Assembly: GCA_900752015.1 (NCBI GenBank)
Contig: CAADTZ010000091.1
Coordinates: 1 to 50,454, forward strand
DNA length: 50,454 nt
Reading direction: 5' to 3'
Origin: an uncultured Collinsella sp.
Lineage (GTDB): Bacteria > Actinomycetota > Coriobacteriia > Coriobacteriales > Coriobacteriaceae
The position numbers were made by a program, and so were the translations under genes. Of the stretch, positions 17,691 to 26,869 are shown piece after piece; the first letter of the stretch is position 1; each line of letters begins with the position of its first letter. A model generated the notes under the pieces. The model was not told the DNA's origin. It searched no databases and was given only the letters and a program-made list of their open reading frames with translations.

Positions 17691-18572
17691 ATGATCAAGA
17701 TCACCGTCCCAGCAACAAGCGCCAACTTGGGCATTGGCTACGATACCCTCGGCATGGCCGTCAGCCTCTACTCGCACTTCACCTTCGAGCGCGCCGACAA
17801 GCTCACCATCACGGGCTGCCCCGAGGAATTCCAAAACGAAAACAACCTGGTCTACGTGAGCTTTGTCGATGCACTGGCCGCGTGGGGCGAGCCGGCTTTC
17901 CCCGTTGCCATCGACATTCAAACCGACGTGCCCGTCGCTCGCGGCCTGGGTTCCAGCTCCACTTGCGTCGTCGCCGGCATCATGGCTGCCGCCGCGCTGA
18001 CGGGCCACACCGTCGACCGTGCCGAGCTCGTCCGCATTGCCACCGAGGTCGAGGGCCATCCCGATAACGTCGCCCCTGCCATCCTGGGCGGTGCCGTCTG
18101 CTCCTTTACGCCGACCGATTCGCTCCCCCAGTGCCTGCGCTACGAGGTGAGCGACCGCTTGCGTTTTATTACCGTGATTCCACCTTACGAGGTACACACG
18201 AGTGAGGCACGCAAGGTCGTGCCGCAGGAGATTCCGCTCTCCACCGCCGTGTGGCAGATGGGCCGCATCGCCGGCATGACGCGCGGTCTGGAGACCGGCG
18301 ACCTTGACCTGATTGCCGCCGCCAACGACGACCGCATCCAGGAGCCCTATCGCCGCCGCCTCATCCCCGACTACAACGCCGTGCGCGACACCTGCCTTAA
18401 CGGCGGTGCCAAGACCATCTGGATCAGCGGTTCGGGCTCGACCCTCATGGCTGTGACCGACGATACCATCGTGGCAAAGTTCCTGCAGGTCAAGCTGCGC
18501 GAGCAGTTCCCTAAGTGTGATACGCATATTCTGACGTGCGACACGGAAGGCGCTCAAATCGAGTACCTGTAG
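17691..18572 (+). CDS. thrB: Homoserine kinase
   Basis: GHMP-family kinase that phosphorylates homoserine, feeding thrC. The product has 293 residues. PATSANLGIGYD marks the N-terminus, the GHMP phosphate loop PVARGLGSSSTC is at about 81-92, and the C-terminal GSGSTLM glycine-rich motif is present. The SD AGGAGG sits seven bases before the ATG, immediately after a 22-bp-stem palindrome that could sequester or expose it. An L-family element follows 22 bases after the stop, before the converging ysxC. Confidence 0.95.
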   Translation: MIKITVPATSANLGIGYDTLGMAVSLYSHFTFERADKLTITGCPEEFQNENNLVYVSFVDALAAWGEPAFPVAIDIQTDVPVARGLGSSSTCVVAGIMAAAALTGHTVDRAELVRIATEVEGHPDNVAPAILGGAVCSFTPTDSLPQCLRYEVSDRLRFITVIPPYEVHTSEARKVVPQEIPLSTAVWQMGRIAGMTRGLETGDLDLIAAANDDRIQEPYRRRLIPDYNAVRDTCLNGGAKTIWISGSGSTLMAVTDDTIVAKFLQVKLREQFPKCDTHILTCDTEGAQIEYL

Positions 18573-18594
18573 ACATCGCCGATCGGTCTGTCCG

Positions 18595-18723
18595 GGCCAC
18601 CCAGGGGCATCCCCTTAAAAACGTCCTCGCACTTGAGGCCCGCTTATCCTGCTCCTTCGGAGCTACGGATAAGCGGGCCTCGTGCTGCGGAATGTTTTTA
18701 AGGGGATGCCCCTGGGTGGCCCT
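18595..18723 (+). repeat. L-family long palindromic 3' element, copy 3 (after thrB)
   Basis: Perfect 29-bp outer stem, 18595-18623 with 18695-18723. On the + strand, the thrB sense, it reads GTCCTC, helix GCAC/GTGC, a 15-bp inner stem (GAGGCCCGCTTATCC with its complement), loop with GCTCCTTCGGAGC, TGCGGAAT, GTTTTT outer arm. Confidence 0.88.
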
Positions 18724-18830
18724 ATGGCAACGTGGCGAGCGATGTCCACAGGGACCCACGCTTTGAAGGGGCGCCGGGCTGAAATTATGGCCTTTTATTG
18801 ATAGGGGCTCTTGCTAGGCTGGAGCCCTTA

Positions 18831-19421
18831 CTAGAGGCAGGCCTCGGCGATGCGGCGCTTGAGTTCATCGATGCCGGTACCGGTCTGGGAGCTTGTGATG
18901 ATCACGTTCTCGGCCGGAACGTTGAGCTGCTTTTTGATGGCTGCTGCCTGGCGGGCCTGCTGGGTGCGGCTGAGCTTGTCGGCTTTGGTGAGGCAAACGA
19001 TAAAGTTGAACTCGTTGCCCTGTAGGTAGTCGATCATGTCGTGGTCGAGCTTGCTGGGGTCGTGACGAATGTCCACCAGCGAGACGACCAAGTTAAAGCT
19101 GCGCTCGGAGTCAAAAAAGTCGCCGATAAGCTCGGCCCAGCGGTCACGCTCGGCCTTGGAGCGACGGGCGAAACCGTAACCCGGCAGGTCCACGAAATGC
19201 ACGTCATCGGCCTCAAAGAAGTTGATGTTGCTCGTCTTGCCCGGCGTACTGGAAACCTTGACTAGGTTCTTGCGGCCAAATAGCTTGTTCATAATCGACG
19301 ACTTGCCCACGTTGGAGCGGCCGACAAAGCTCACCTCGGGGCAGGTGGACTCGGGAATCTGCGAAACCTTGCCATAGCTGGCGACGAACTTGGCAAGCTG
19401 GTAGTTAATGGAATCGGCCAT
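18831..19421 (-). CDS. ysxC: Ribosome biogenesis GTPase YsxC/EngB
   Basis: Small GTPase of 196 residues needed for 50S subunit maturation. G1 is GRSNVGKSS, G2 is the region TPGKT, G3 is DLPGYGFA, G4 is TKAD and G5 is SSQTGTG. The ATG at 19421 is preceded by AAGGAG at six bases, better than the GTG two codons upstream. It lies 38 bases after mtnN on the same strand and is probably in the same transcript. Confidence 0.94.
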   Translation of the reverse strand: MADSINYQLAKFVASYGKVSQIPESTCPEVSFVGRSNVGKSSIMNKLFGRKNLVKVSSTPGKTSNINFFEADDVHFVDLPGYGFARRSKAERDRWAELIGDFFDSERSFNLVVSLVDIRHDPSKLDHDMIDYLQGNEFNFIVCLTKADKLSRTQQARQAAAIKKQLNVPAENVIITSSQTGTGIDELKRRIAEACL

Positions 19422-19459
19422 GGACACTCCTTGGTCGTAGGTTCTTACAAATAGACGCG

Positions 19460-20200
19460 CTATTGCGCAGCGGCAATGCGGCAGACGATATCGAGCGTAA
19501 TGTCACTTGCGACACGCGCGTACTCGAACAGATCGAACTCTCGCTCGCAAATTGCATCGTACGCCTCGTCACAATTATCGCTGATAGCGCGCAACACCAG
19601 GCAATCGACACCATTTTTGGTTGCGACATGGGCAATTGCTGCGCCCTCCATGCCGACACAATCGGCATGCGTCGCCTCGATAGCGTCGTTGCGCATGGTG
19701 GCGCCCGTCACAAAGCGGTTACCCGTGGCAATCGTGCCGACCAGGAACTGCTTGGTGCCCTCGTTCGAAGCGACTGCATTTTTCGAAGCGTCAACAAACC
19801 CACGCTCAGCAAGCACGTCGGCGGCAATATCGACCAGCGCGGGCGTCGAGCCAAACTCCTCGAGCCCCGGTGCGGACTCGGCGATAAGCGCGGTATCGGT
19901 ATCCAGATAGCGTAGGCGTTTGCCAATGACCACGTCGTCGATATGGAGCTTGGGGTTCAAACCGCCCGCAATGCCCGAAAACACAACAGCCTGCGGAGCA
20001 TACTTGCTAATGAGGTGCTGTGTTGCAGCGGCAGCGTTCACCGTGCCCATGCCCGCCGTTGTGGCGACAACTGTCAGGCCGTCGAGCTCACCGCTCACAA
20101 CGGTCAAGCCTGCCTCCCGTGCCTCGCAAACGTCGCTCAGTTCTTCTTTAATCTGCATGATCTCTTTTTCGAGCGCACCGATAATCGCGATGGTAGCCAT
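19460..20200 (-). CDS. mtnN: 5'-methylthioadenosine/S-adenosylhomocysteine nucleosidase
   Basis: Cleaves MTA and SAH to adenine plus the ribosyl-thio compound, recycling products of methylation and polyamine synthesis. The product has 246 residues. The N-terminus is IAIIGALEKEI with the catalytic Glu, FSGIAGGLN is the ribose/phosphate loop, GMEGAAIAHVA carries the ribose-binding Glu and AISDNCDE the catalytic Asp. The ATG at 20200 is preceded by GGGGAAT, and the family N-terminus starts there; a TTG four codons upstream is less likely. Confidence 0.93.
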   Translation of the reverse strand: MATIAIIGALEKEIMQIKEELSDVCEAREAGLTVVSGELDGLTVVATTAGMGTVNAAAATQHLISKYAPQAVVFSGIAGGLNPKLHIDDVVIGKRLRYLDTDTALIAESAPGLEEFGSTPALVDIAADVLAERGFVDASKNAVASNEGTKQFLVGTIATGNRFVTGATMRNDAIEATHADCVGMEGAAIAHVATKNGVDCLVLRAISDNCDEAYDAICEREFDLFEYARVASDITLDIVCRIAAAQ

Positions 20201-20278
20201 ACCATTCCCCAAACCTATACGAAATTCTCAACCAAGGTATGGTACCAGCATTTTGTTTGATCTCGCCAAACGAACACG

Positions 20279-21376
20279 CTAAGCCAATGCAGCTCGCGTA
20301 TCAAACAGAGCCTTTGCAATCGCGGCCGTAACCTCGCTCGAACGGTCACTCCATGGCATCGATGTCATGACGCTCATGACATAGGTACGGCCATCGATGT
20401 CGATGAGGCCTGCATCGCATGTCGAATAGTAACCATCCTCGCTAATCCAGCCTGCCTTGTTGCGCACCAAAACCTGCTCGTCCGCAATGCCATCGCGAAT
20501 AAACGAGCGCGATGTTGATGCCAGAAGGCTCGACAACCACTGTGAAGTCTCGGTATCCATGCTCAGATACTCGCTCATCTCACGCCATAACCTCGCAGAA
20601 GTGCGCGGGCAGTAGGTCGGAAAATCACTCATCGGATCCAGTGCCGTATCGTAATCGATGCCAAGACCGACAATCCAATCCTCGTAACCGACACGGTCAA
20701 ACGCCGCACGTAACGCAATAAACGAATCGTTGTCTGAATAAACGACCGCAGCCTCGATCAAGTCGCGTACCGTCTGCCAACCCATGTTGTAGCCACCATA
20801 CGTGGCTAAAGGCCAATCGAGCGACACCTGACCCGATTCGACCAACGTCTCGCAAATATAGAGCGCATACAGCGCCTTGTAACTGCTCGCTCCATACACC
20901 TCGACACCGGCGTTATACGTCACGCCTCTACCGCTCGATAGGTCGTAGAACACTACGCCCACTTCACCCAGCTCCTGCACCCGGCTCAGGGCATCCTGGA
21001 GCGAAGCAAGGCTCTCATCCTCCAAGGTAGGAATCTTCTTATCCACCAACGAGAAGGTCTGAACGGTATCACTCGAAGGGATATCGTTGAAGTCCGCCTT
21101 CGAAAGTCTCGTCTTGAGATCTGCCGACGCTTTGGACTTTGAAACCTTTTCGTTTTGCAGCTGTACCGTTGACGCATCTGAGTGTGCCATTCGCTCCGAT
21201 GCGTAGGTTTTGGCGGTAATTCCGAGGATAATAACCGCCGACGTTAGCATCCCAATGGCGGCAATCTTCCTCACGCGGATGCGAGCGTCGGCAAGGCCAC
21301 GCGAAGACGTGCCCTTCGTCTCATATCTGCTGCTATGCTGCGGCACATACTCATCCCGCGATGCGATGTTTCGCAC
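20279..21376 (-). CDS. Membrane-anchored serine hydrolase, class A beta-lactamase fold
   Basis: Protein of 365 residues with a cytoplasmic N-terminus, one TM anchor (about 38-56) and an external beta-lactamase-like domain. Catalytic motifs are S164-S-Y-K167 (SxxK), S211-D-N213 (SDN) and KAG in RNKAGW in place of KTG. The Glu166 loop of true class A enzymes is not clear, so hydrolysis of beta-lactams should not be assumed; a peptidoglycan or peptide hydrolase role is equally likely. The start is a GTG at 21376 with AGGAG five bases upstream. Confidence 0.8.
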   Translation of the reverse strand: MRNIASRDEYVPQHSSRYETKGTSSRGLADARIRVRKIAAIGMLTSAVIILGITAKTYASERMAHSDASTVQLQNEKVSKSKASADLKTRLSKADFNDIPSSDTVQTFSLVDKKIPTLEDESLASLQDALSRVQELGEVGVVFYDLSSGRGVTYNAGVEVYGASSYKALYALYICETLVESGQVSLDWPLATYGGYNMGWQTVRDLIEAAVVYSDNDSFIALRAAFDRVGYEDWIVGLGIDYDTALDPMSDFPTYCPRTSARLWREMSEYLSMDTETSQWLSSLLASTSRSFIRDGIADEQVLVRNKAGWISEDGYYSTCDAGLIDIDGRTYVMSVMTSMPWSDRSSEVTAAIAKALFDTRAALA

Positions 21377-21535
21377 GTGGTCTCCTGACTGCTACCGTTT
21401 ATATACGAGCAGCATGATACCGAGCAGGCATTTCTTTCCAAAGATATTCAGTGGCGTTTAAGGTGTCTTTAAAGAAACCACAAGCGTTTCTATGCATTTT
21501 TGCCAATTCTGTTGCACATCTCTACCCAAAACGCA

Positions 21536-21600
21536 GTTGCGGTGAAATAGTTCCTGTTTGAACGGCATAAGCCGAAAAACAAGAACTATTCCACCGCAAC
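21536..21600. repeat. Hairpin element (F) downstream of pflA
   Basis: GTTGCGGTGAAATAGTTC pairs with GAACTATTCCACCGCAAC (one mismatch). Inside is a small GGC-ATAA-GCC helix. It lies 36 bases beyond the B repeat and could be a terminator or another dispersed repeat. Apart from it and the B repeat, the 316-base gap holds only the serine hydrolase promoter. Confidence 0.5.
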
Positions 21601-21631
21601 TTGACGGGGCTCTTTGGCAATCAACTTGGTG

Positions 21632-21676
21632 CCCAGGGGCACTCATTTAAGTCTGTCCCCAATGAGTGCCCTTGGG
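21632..21676 (-). repeat. B-type palindromic repeat, sharing the A-family loop
   Basis: The stem GGGCACTCATT/AATGAGTGCCC encloses TAAGTCTGTCCCC, matching the A-family loop TAAACCTGTCCCT in length and sequence, while the stem is unrelated. It lies 16 bases after the pflA stop with the same gene-relative orientation as A copies 1, 3 and 5. Confidence 0.7.
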
Positions 21677-21692
21677 GAGCGAAAATGGCCCG

Positions 21693-22511
21693 CTAGCCAA
21701 TGGCGTTTTTGAGTTCCGCGCGGCGCTTTTTCATGCCCGTCATGACAGCGTTGCGCAGCTCGGGCATGCGCGCGGTATCCATCTGGGGCACGCCCTCAAG
21801 CTTATAGGGAATGCCCAGTTGCTCGTACTTGACGACGCCCATCGTGTGATACGGCAGCATCTCCAGGCCGACCACGTTATGCCACGGGGCAATCAGGCGA
21901 CCGAGCGCCTCGCACTCCTCCACCGTATCGGTAATGCCCGGCACCACCACGTGGCGGATAACGACCTTAATCTTGCGACGGGCAAGCTCATCGCCAAACG
22001 CCAGGATGCGCGCAGGATCGCATCCGGTCAACTTTTTGTGCTCAACCGGATCGGCATGCTTAATGTCGAGCAGCACCATGTCGGTCTCGTTGAGAACGGC
22101 ATCGAACTTCTCGGGATGGTTGGGGTCAAACGCATATCCGCAGCTGTCAAGGCAGGTATGCACGCGGCCATCGGGATTGTTGTGCATTGTACGGAACAGG
22201 TCGGCCAAAAACTTGGGCTGCAGAAGCGGCTCGCCACCCGAAACCGTAATTCCGCCGCTGCGGTAAAACTCATGGTTACTCTGGAACTCGTCCATGAGGT
22301 GTTCAACGGTCACCATGGTGCCGCCGTTAACCGACCAGGTATCGGGATTGTGACAATACGCGCAGCGCATGGGACAGCCCTGGACAAACACTACGAAGCG
22401 GATGCCGGGACCGTCAACCGTACCCATTGTCTCGATTGAATGTACGCGGCCTAGGGCAAATGCGGAGTCCTCGGGACGAGCGTCCACACCCTCGAGCGTC
22501 ATCTCAGCCAT
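21693..22511 (-). CDS. pflA: Pyruvate formate-lyase activating enzyme (radical SAM)
   Basis: Radical SAM activase that installs the glycyl radical on PFL. The 4Fe-4S motif CX3CX2C is present as CPMRCAYC, followed by TVSGGEPLLQ (SAM-binding GGE) and VVVPGITD. The product has about 272 residues, slightly longer than E. coli PflA, with an N-terminal extension before GRVHSIETMGTVDGPG. Two starts are possible: 22511, chosen with AAGGTAGCGGG upstream, or an ATG at 22532. It lies 7.2 kb from the PFL genes on the same strand rather than next to them. A B-type repeat follows. Confidence 0.92.
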   Translation of the reverse strand: MAEMTLEGVDARPEDSAFALGRVHSIETMGTVDGPGIRFVVFVQGCPMRCAYCHNPDTWSVNGGTMVTVEHLMDEFQSNHEFYRSGGITVSGGEPLLQPKFLADLFRTMHNNPDGRVHTCLDSCGYAFDPNHPEKFDAVLNETDMVLLDIKHADPVEHKKLTGCDPARILAFGDELARRKIKVVIRHVVVPGITDTVEECEALGRLIAPWHNVVGLEMLPYHTMGVVKYEQLGIPYKLEGVPQMDTARMPELRNAVMTGMKKRRAELKNAIG

Positions 22512-22696
22512 TCCCGCTACCTTGCCTCTCATTGCTTTTAGTTACATAAATGCCAGAGCCATTCTAGCCCATACGCATGATGGTGAAACGGTTTAGTGGT
22601 CAATTGGGTTGTTCTATTTGGCCCCAGCAAGAGCGGCGGGAGGGTCATCGCAACCTGCCCGCCGCCGTGGCAATAGTAATCGATAGACGCCAGGCC

Positions 22697-23551
22697 TTAC
22701 GCCTTGAGCGTGAGCACCGCACCGAAGGCGGTCGGGCCGCAATGGCTCGAGATGACACCGCCGACCTGGGTCCAGGCAACGTCCTTAAAGCCCAGGTCGT
22801 GCGCATAGACCTCCATGTCGTCGCGCAGCTCCTGGGAAAGGCCCACCGAATACGCCAGGCCAATGTGCGAGTAGTCAATCTCGCCCTTCGCAACCATGTG
22901 GTCAATAAAGGCGCGGGCGCACTTGAGCATAGAGCCGCGAAACTTCTTAGTCGCCACGAACTTGCCACCCGTCACCTCAATGCAGGGCTTAATCTTGAGC
23001 AGGTGGGCGCCAAGGAATGCCACGTTGGACAGACGACCGCCTGCCTTAAGGAAGGCTAGGTCGGTAGGAACAAAGCCCAGCAGCACACGATCCATGACGG
23101 AATTCGTAAAAGCAAAGATCTCGTCGACGGTGGCATCGGGGTGAGCCTCGATGTATTTGGCGGTCTCGACGACAACGAGCGACTGGCCCACCGAGACAAA
23201 ACGCGTGTCCATGGAGAACACGTAGTCGCGGCCCTTAGCTGCAATCTTGGAGGACTGATGCGAGCAGGTCGTGGCCTCGGAGTACGCAAGATGCAGAATG
23301 GTCGCATCGGGCTGCTCGGCATGGATACGGTCGTACACGTGAGCAAAATCTGCCGGCGCACAGCCGCTGGTCTTGGGCATCACGCCAAACTCGTTGCAGC
23401 GCGAATAAATCTCAAGCGGATCGATCGAACCGTCCTCGACGGTCTCGTCAGCAATCGTGACATGCATGGGCACGCGCACGATGCCGTAGCGCTCGCAGAG
23501 CTCTGGCGTCACATCCGAACCAGATTCAACCACGATTACGTATTTGCCCAT
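22697..23551 (-). CDS. DegV family fatty-acid-binding protein
   Basis: The 284-residue protein has the DegV two-domain fold: ESGSDVTPELCERYGI at the N-terminus, DTRFVSVGQSLVV in the middle, and SHIGLAYSVG and the C-terminal SSHCGPTAFGAV. Family members (FakB) bind a fatty acid and present it to FakA kinase; DegV proteins of unknown partner are common in Coriobacteria. The TSGCAPADF stretch matches the fatty-acid pocket motif TS. The ATG at 23551 begins the conserved KYVIVVESGSD; the longer frame upstream is not supported. It stands alone between pflA and scrB. Confidence 0.88.
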   Translation of the reverse strand: MGKYVIVVESGSDVTPELCERYGIVRVPMHVTIADETVEDGSIDPLEIYSRCNEFGVMPKTSGCAPADFAHVYDRIHAEQPDATILHLAYSEATTCSHQSSKIAAKGRDYVFSMDTRFVSVGQSLVVVETAKYIEAHPDATVDEIFAFTNSVMDRVLLGFVPTDLAFLKAGGRLSNVAFLGAHLLKIKPCIEVTGGKFVATKKFRGSMLKCARAFIDHMVAKGEIDYSHIGLAYSVGLSQELRDDMEVYAHDLGFKDVAWTQVGGVISSHCGPTAFGAVLTLKA

Positions 23552-23828
23552 TCTTATCACGACCCATCTCGACGTTGGTTTTTCAATATGTGACGCACGT
23601 GCCGCCGCACTGTTGCACAACGGCGTCCAAGCGCCAAAGAGACGCCGCCCCTTGCACACAACAAAGGACAGCGTCTCCCTGGAAAACTCCGTGCATCCTG
23701 AGATTCTACACGGTTTATTAAGGAGTGTTACTTATTCCGCAAACGGTCGCTATACGCGATAAACGGTAGCTGGCCGCGGTAACTGCGACACATTCCGCCC
23801 AGCAAGTCCAATCGTACTCCATGCACGG

Positions 23829-25271
23829 TTAATGCACGAGGCGGTAGAAATTCATCGATACCGCACCCTCGGCGTGCAGCTCCATCGCCGGAACCGCCGG
23901 CGAATAGGTCCGGCTCGTAAGTGCTGCCTCGCCGCCATTTGCAAAAATCTCGGCCATCGTAGTGTCCGAAAGCACGCGCAGGTCGCGAAGCTCGCTGAGC
24001 TCGATCGACCTCTGGTCGCGCCCATAGCCTTCGTCACCCATGTCGAGGGTAAGCATCCCGTCTGCATAGCGCACAAAGACACCCTTGCGGATTTCGAGCT
24101 CGATCACCTGGGCGCCCTCACAGGAAACCACAAGATCAAACAGGCGGCCCGGCTCCTCAACGGTTTCACCGCCTGTCGCGCAAACGCAGTCGCCACGCAT
24201 CCTCTCAATCTCGTGCACCGGCTGCTGACAGAGCTTACCATCGCGCATGCTCAGTTCTCTCGGCACCGTCAACGCGCACTGCCACCCGCGTGCCACCGTC
24301 GGGCTTTTTGCCGTCGCATCGGGGCAACCCGACCACCCGATCATCAAGCGCCGACCCGCAGCATCCTCAAAAGACTGCGGTGCGTAGAAATCAAAGCCGG
24401 CATCGACCATCGGGGGCATGCCCTGCCCGGCGATCTTAAAACTCGGCGCCTCCCAATCGGCCTCGATGGGAAACCACACGCACTGGTGCGGATTGCGGTA
24501 ACGCCATCCATCGGCGGACACACCCTGCGGACAGCAAACGAGAATAAGCTCACCATCGAGCTCAAACAGATCGGGGCACTCCCACATAAAGCCAAACTTC
24601 TCGCCCAACTCAATGCGCGTCGCATAGCTCCAGTCCTCTAGATCGCTCGAGGTATAGACAAGCACGCAGCCGCGGTCGTCTTTCGTACGAGCGCCCAGAA
24701 CCATGTAGTAGATACCATCGTGTTCAAGGATCTTGGGGTCGCGCACGTGCGTACCGATATCGTCGGGGTAATCGACCGGCCCAACAGCCATGCGCTTCTC
24801 GCCCAATTCGTCGGGGTTCTCGGCAACCACATGAATCTGGTTTTGCTCACGGCCCGTCAACACGTAGTCGTAATCATCGCGGTCAAAGTGCTTGACGTTG
24901 CCGGTATAGAAGTAGTGAATCTTGCCGTCGTGTACAAAGGCAGAACCAGAATACGCTCCGCTCGAATCCAAATCGGAATCGGGGAACAGCACAGGGCCGC
25001 GATTCTCGTACGTCACAAAATCCTTTGTTGTCAGATGATTCCAAAGCACTGGACCGCCATGCGCAGCATCGAATGGATCGTATTGGTGATAGATGTGATA
25101 CGTATCACCGATCTGCACCAAACCGTTGGGGTCGTTGAGCCAGCCAAGCTCAGGCTCCACATGGAACAGGAGCCTATCGGGGTCGGACGCGATGCGACCC
25201 GCCGTCTCATCCTGTCCAGCACGCCACTGCTCATAGTCCGCGCGTGTCACCTTATTTTTTTGATTAAACAT
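23829..25271 (-). CDS. scrB: GH32 sucrose-6-phosphate hydrolase / beta-fructosidase
   Basis: Cytosolic GH32 enzyme of 480 residues that cleaves the glucose-fructose bond, here probably in sucrose 6-phosphate delivered by the neighbouring PTS. The nucleophile Asp47 is in WLNDPNG (44-50), RDPK is at 177-180 and the acid/base Glu231 in ECPD. A beta-sandwich domain fills the C-terminus. There is no signal peptide. It is last of three sugar genes on the strand; a strong hairpin (25294-25335) separates it from the PTS gene, which could lower its expression relative to the transporter. Confidence 0.92.
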   Translation of the reverse strand: MFNQKNKVTRADYEQWRAGQDETAGRIASDPDRLLFHVEPELGWLNDPNGLVQIGDTYHIYHQYDPFDAAHGGPVLWNHLTTKDFVTYENRGPVLFPDSDLDSSGAYSGSAFVHDGKIHYFYTGNVKHFDRDDYDYVLTGREQNQIHVVAENPDELGEKRMAVGPVDYPDDIGTHVRDPKILEHDGIYYMVLGARTKDDRGCVLVYTSSDLEDWSYATRIELGEKFGFMWECPDLFELDGELILVCCPQGVSADGWRYRNPHQCVWFPIEADWEAPSFKIAGQGMPPMVDAGFDFYAPQSFEDAAGRRLMIGWSGCPDATAKSPTVARGWQCALTVPRELSMRDGKLCQQPVHEIERMRGDCVCATGGETVEEPGRLFDLVVSCEGAQVIELEIRKGVFVRYADGMLTLDMGDEGYGRDQRSIELSELRDLRVLSDTTMAEIFANGGEAALTSRTYSPAVPAMELHAEGAVSMNFYRLVH

Positions 25272-25293
25272 CGCCGTTGACTTTCTCGTCTAT

Positions 25294-25335
25294 GGGGAAG
25301 GACGCTCGACTCACACGAGTCGAACGCCCTTCCCC
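25294..25335 (-). terminator. Hairpin between the PTS gene and scrB
   Basis: GGGGAAGG-A-CG-CTCGACTC pairs with GAGTCGA-ACG-CCCTTCCCC around ACAC. It sits 37 bases after the PTS stop and may be an intercistronic terminator or mRNA-processing stem. Confidence 0.6.
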
Positions 25336-25372
25336 AAATGGACTTATCCTCAGATTACGCTGAACGGCTCAA

Positions 25373-26824
25373 CTAGAAGCTGACATCGAAGCCAGCACCA
25401 GCGCCCTCTTCATCAGTGGTCGGCACGCCCTTTGCCTTGTTGTAGGCAAAGATCAAGACGATCGGCACGATAAAGGCGATGAGATTGCCAGCCACATACC
25501 ACACGAGCGTCTCGGGCGTGACGATGAGCAGGCCAAGCACGCCGGTCAGACCCTGACCGATGGCGCGCACCTCAAAGAGCTTCACGAAGGCACCGCCGCA
25601 GCCTGCACCGATGCAAGCGCAGATGAACGGGATGATCGAGTAGCGCATGTTTGCAGCAAAGATTGCGGGCTCGGAGATACCGACCAGCGTCGGGATAAAG
25701 GACGACATGCAGATGTTGCGCTCTTTGGAATGCTTCTTGTGAATGAGGTACATGCCGATGGCGCCGCCGCCCTGGGCGATGATGGAAACCGACCAGATAG
25801 CCTGGATGTAGTTGAAGCCGGTCGTGGCAACGAGGTTTGCCTCGATACCCTGGATGAACTGATGCGTACCGGTAACGACGAGCGGCTGCAGGAACGCGGC
25901 GAAGACAAAGGCGCCAAAGACGCCCATCCTGTTGTACAGGACATCGATTACGCCAGCGAGGACGTCGCCGATCAGGTTGCCGAGCGGGCCGAACACGGTG
26001 AACAGGGCAACGTTAGCAAGAATCAGGGTAACGGTCGGGACAAAGACAAACGAGACGACCTCGGGGATGTACTTCTGGGCAATCTTTTCGACCTTGGCCA
26101 TAAACCAGGCAGTCAGGATTGCAGGGAACACGCCGCCCTGGAAAGCAACCATGGGAATGGAGAGCGGACCAAAGTTCCAGTACTCAGCACCCGTCGGGTC
26201 CATAACGAACGTGTTGCGGTTCATAAGGCTCGGGTGAACCATGACGATACCGACGAGGATGCCCAGGATCGGGTTACCGCCAAAACGCTTGACCGCGCTG
26301 TACATAACCAGGACAGGTAGGTAGTCGAAGGTGGTGGCGATAATGGCAAAGAAGCTTGCGAGGTTCTTGAGGAACTCGCTGTGATCGGCGAGGCTGCCCT
26401 CCATGCCAAAGAGGCCGTTGGCAACGATCAGCGACTTAAGGCCGATGATGATAGCAGCGCCGACGAAAGCGGGAATGATGGGGATAAAGATGTCCGAGAA
26501 TACCTTGAGGACCGAGAAGAACTTGCCCTTCTTGTCCGCCTCGGCGCCCTTGACCTCGGAAGCGCTGATCTCCTTAACGCCCGTCAGAGCCATAAACTCA
26601 TCGTAAACCTTGTTGACGGTACCGGTACCGAAGATGATCATGAGCTGGCCGCTGTTGTACAGCACGCCCTTGACGCCATCGATGTTCTCGAGCTCGGCCT
26701 TGTTGTACTTGCTCGTATCCTTGAGCACCAGACGCAGACGCGTAACGCAATGCGTGGCACCCTCGATGTTCTCCAGACCGCCGACGTTATCGACGACTTG
26801 CTGAGACACTACTTTGTAGTCCAT
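25373..26824 (-). CDS. PTS sucrose-type transporter subunit EIIBC
   Basis: Membrane protein of 483 residues. The EIIB domain is N-terminal, with phospho-acceptor Cys26 in ATHCVTRLRL, followed by an EIIC domain of about 10 helices (from about 105), with PLVVTGTHQF and ISEPAIFAANM typical of the sucrose/trehalose/beta-glucoside branch. There is no EIIA domain, so a separate glucose-type EIIA must supply phosphate. Sucrose (or a related fructoside) is inferred from the two GH32 neighbours. The ATG at 26824 has GGAGAGG just before it. It lies 45 bases after the GH32-like gene and is likely in the same operon under the LacI regulator. Confidence 0.9.
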   Translation of the reverse strand: MDYKVVSQQVVDNVGGLENIEGATHCVTRLRLVLKDTSKYNKAELENIDGVKGVLYNSGQLMIIFGTGTVNKVYDEFMALTGVKEISASEVKGAEADKKGKFFSVLKVFSDIFIPIIPAFVGAAIIIGLKSLIVANGLFGMEGSLADHSEFLKNLASFFAIIATTFDYLPVLVMYSAVKRFGGNPILGILVGIVMVHPSLMNRNTFVMDPTGAEYWNFGPLSIPMVAFQGGVFPAILTAWFMAKVEKIAQKYIPEVVSFVFVPTVTLILANVALFTVFGPLGNLIGDVLAGVIDVLYNRMGVFGAFVFAAFLQPLVVTGTHQFIQGIEANLVATTGFNYIQAIWSVSIIAQGGGAIGMYLIHKKHSKERNICMSSFIPTLVGISEPAIFAANMRYSIIPFICACIGAGCGGAFVKLFEVRAIGQGLTGVLGLLIVTPETLVWYVAGNLIAFIVPIVLIFAYNKAKGVPTTDEEGAGAGFDVSF

Positions 26825-26869
26825 GTTCCTCTCCATTCCTTTACGAAATCATAAGACGTTTTGATGCCA

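Noticed and set aside
20279..21376. Functional class A beta-lactamase resistance gene
   Set aside because: SxxK and SDN are present, but the KTG triad reads KAG and the Glu166 loop is not evident, so resistance should not be claimed.
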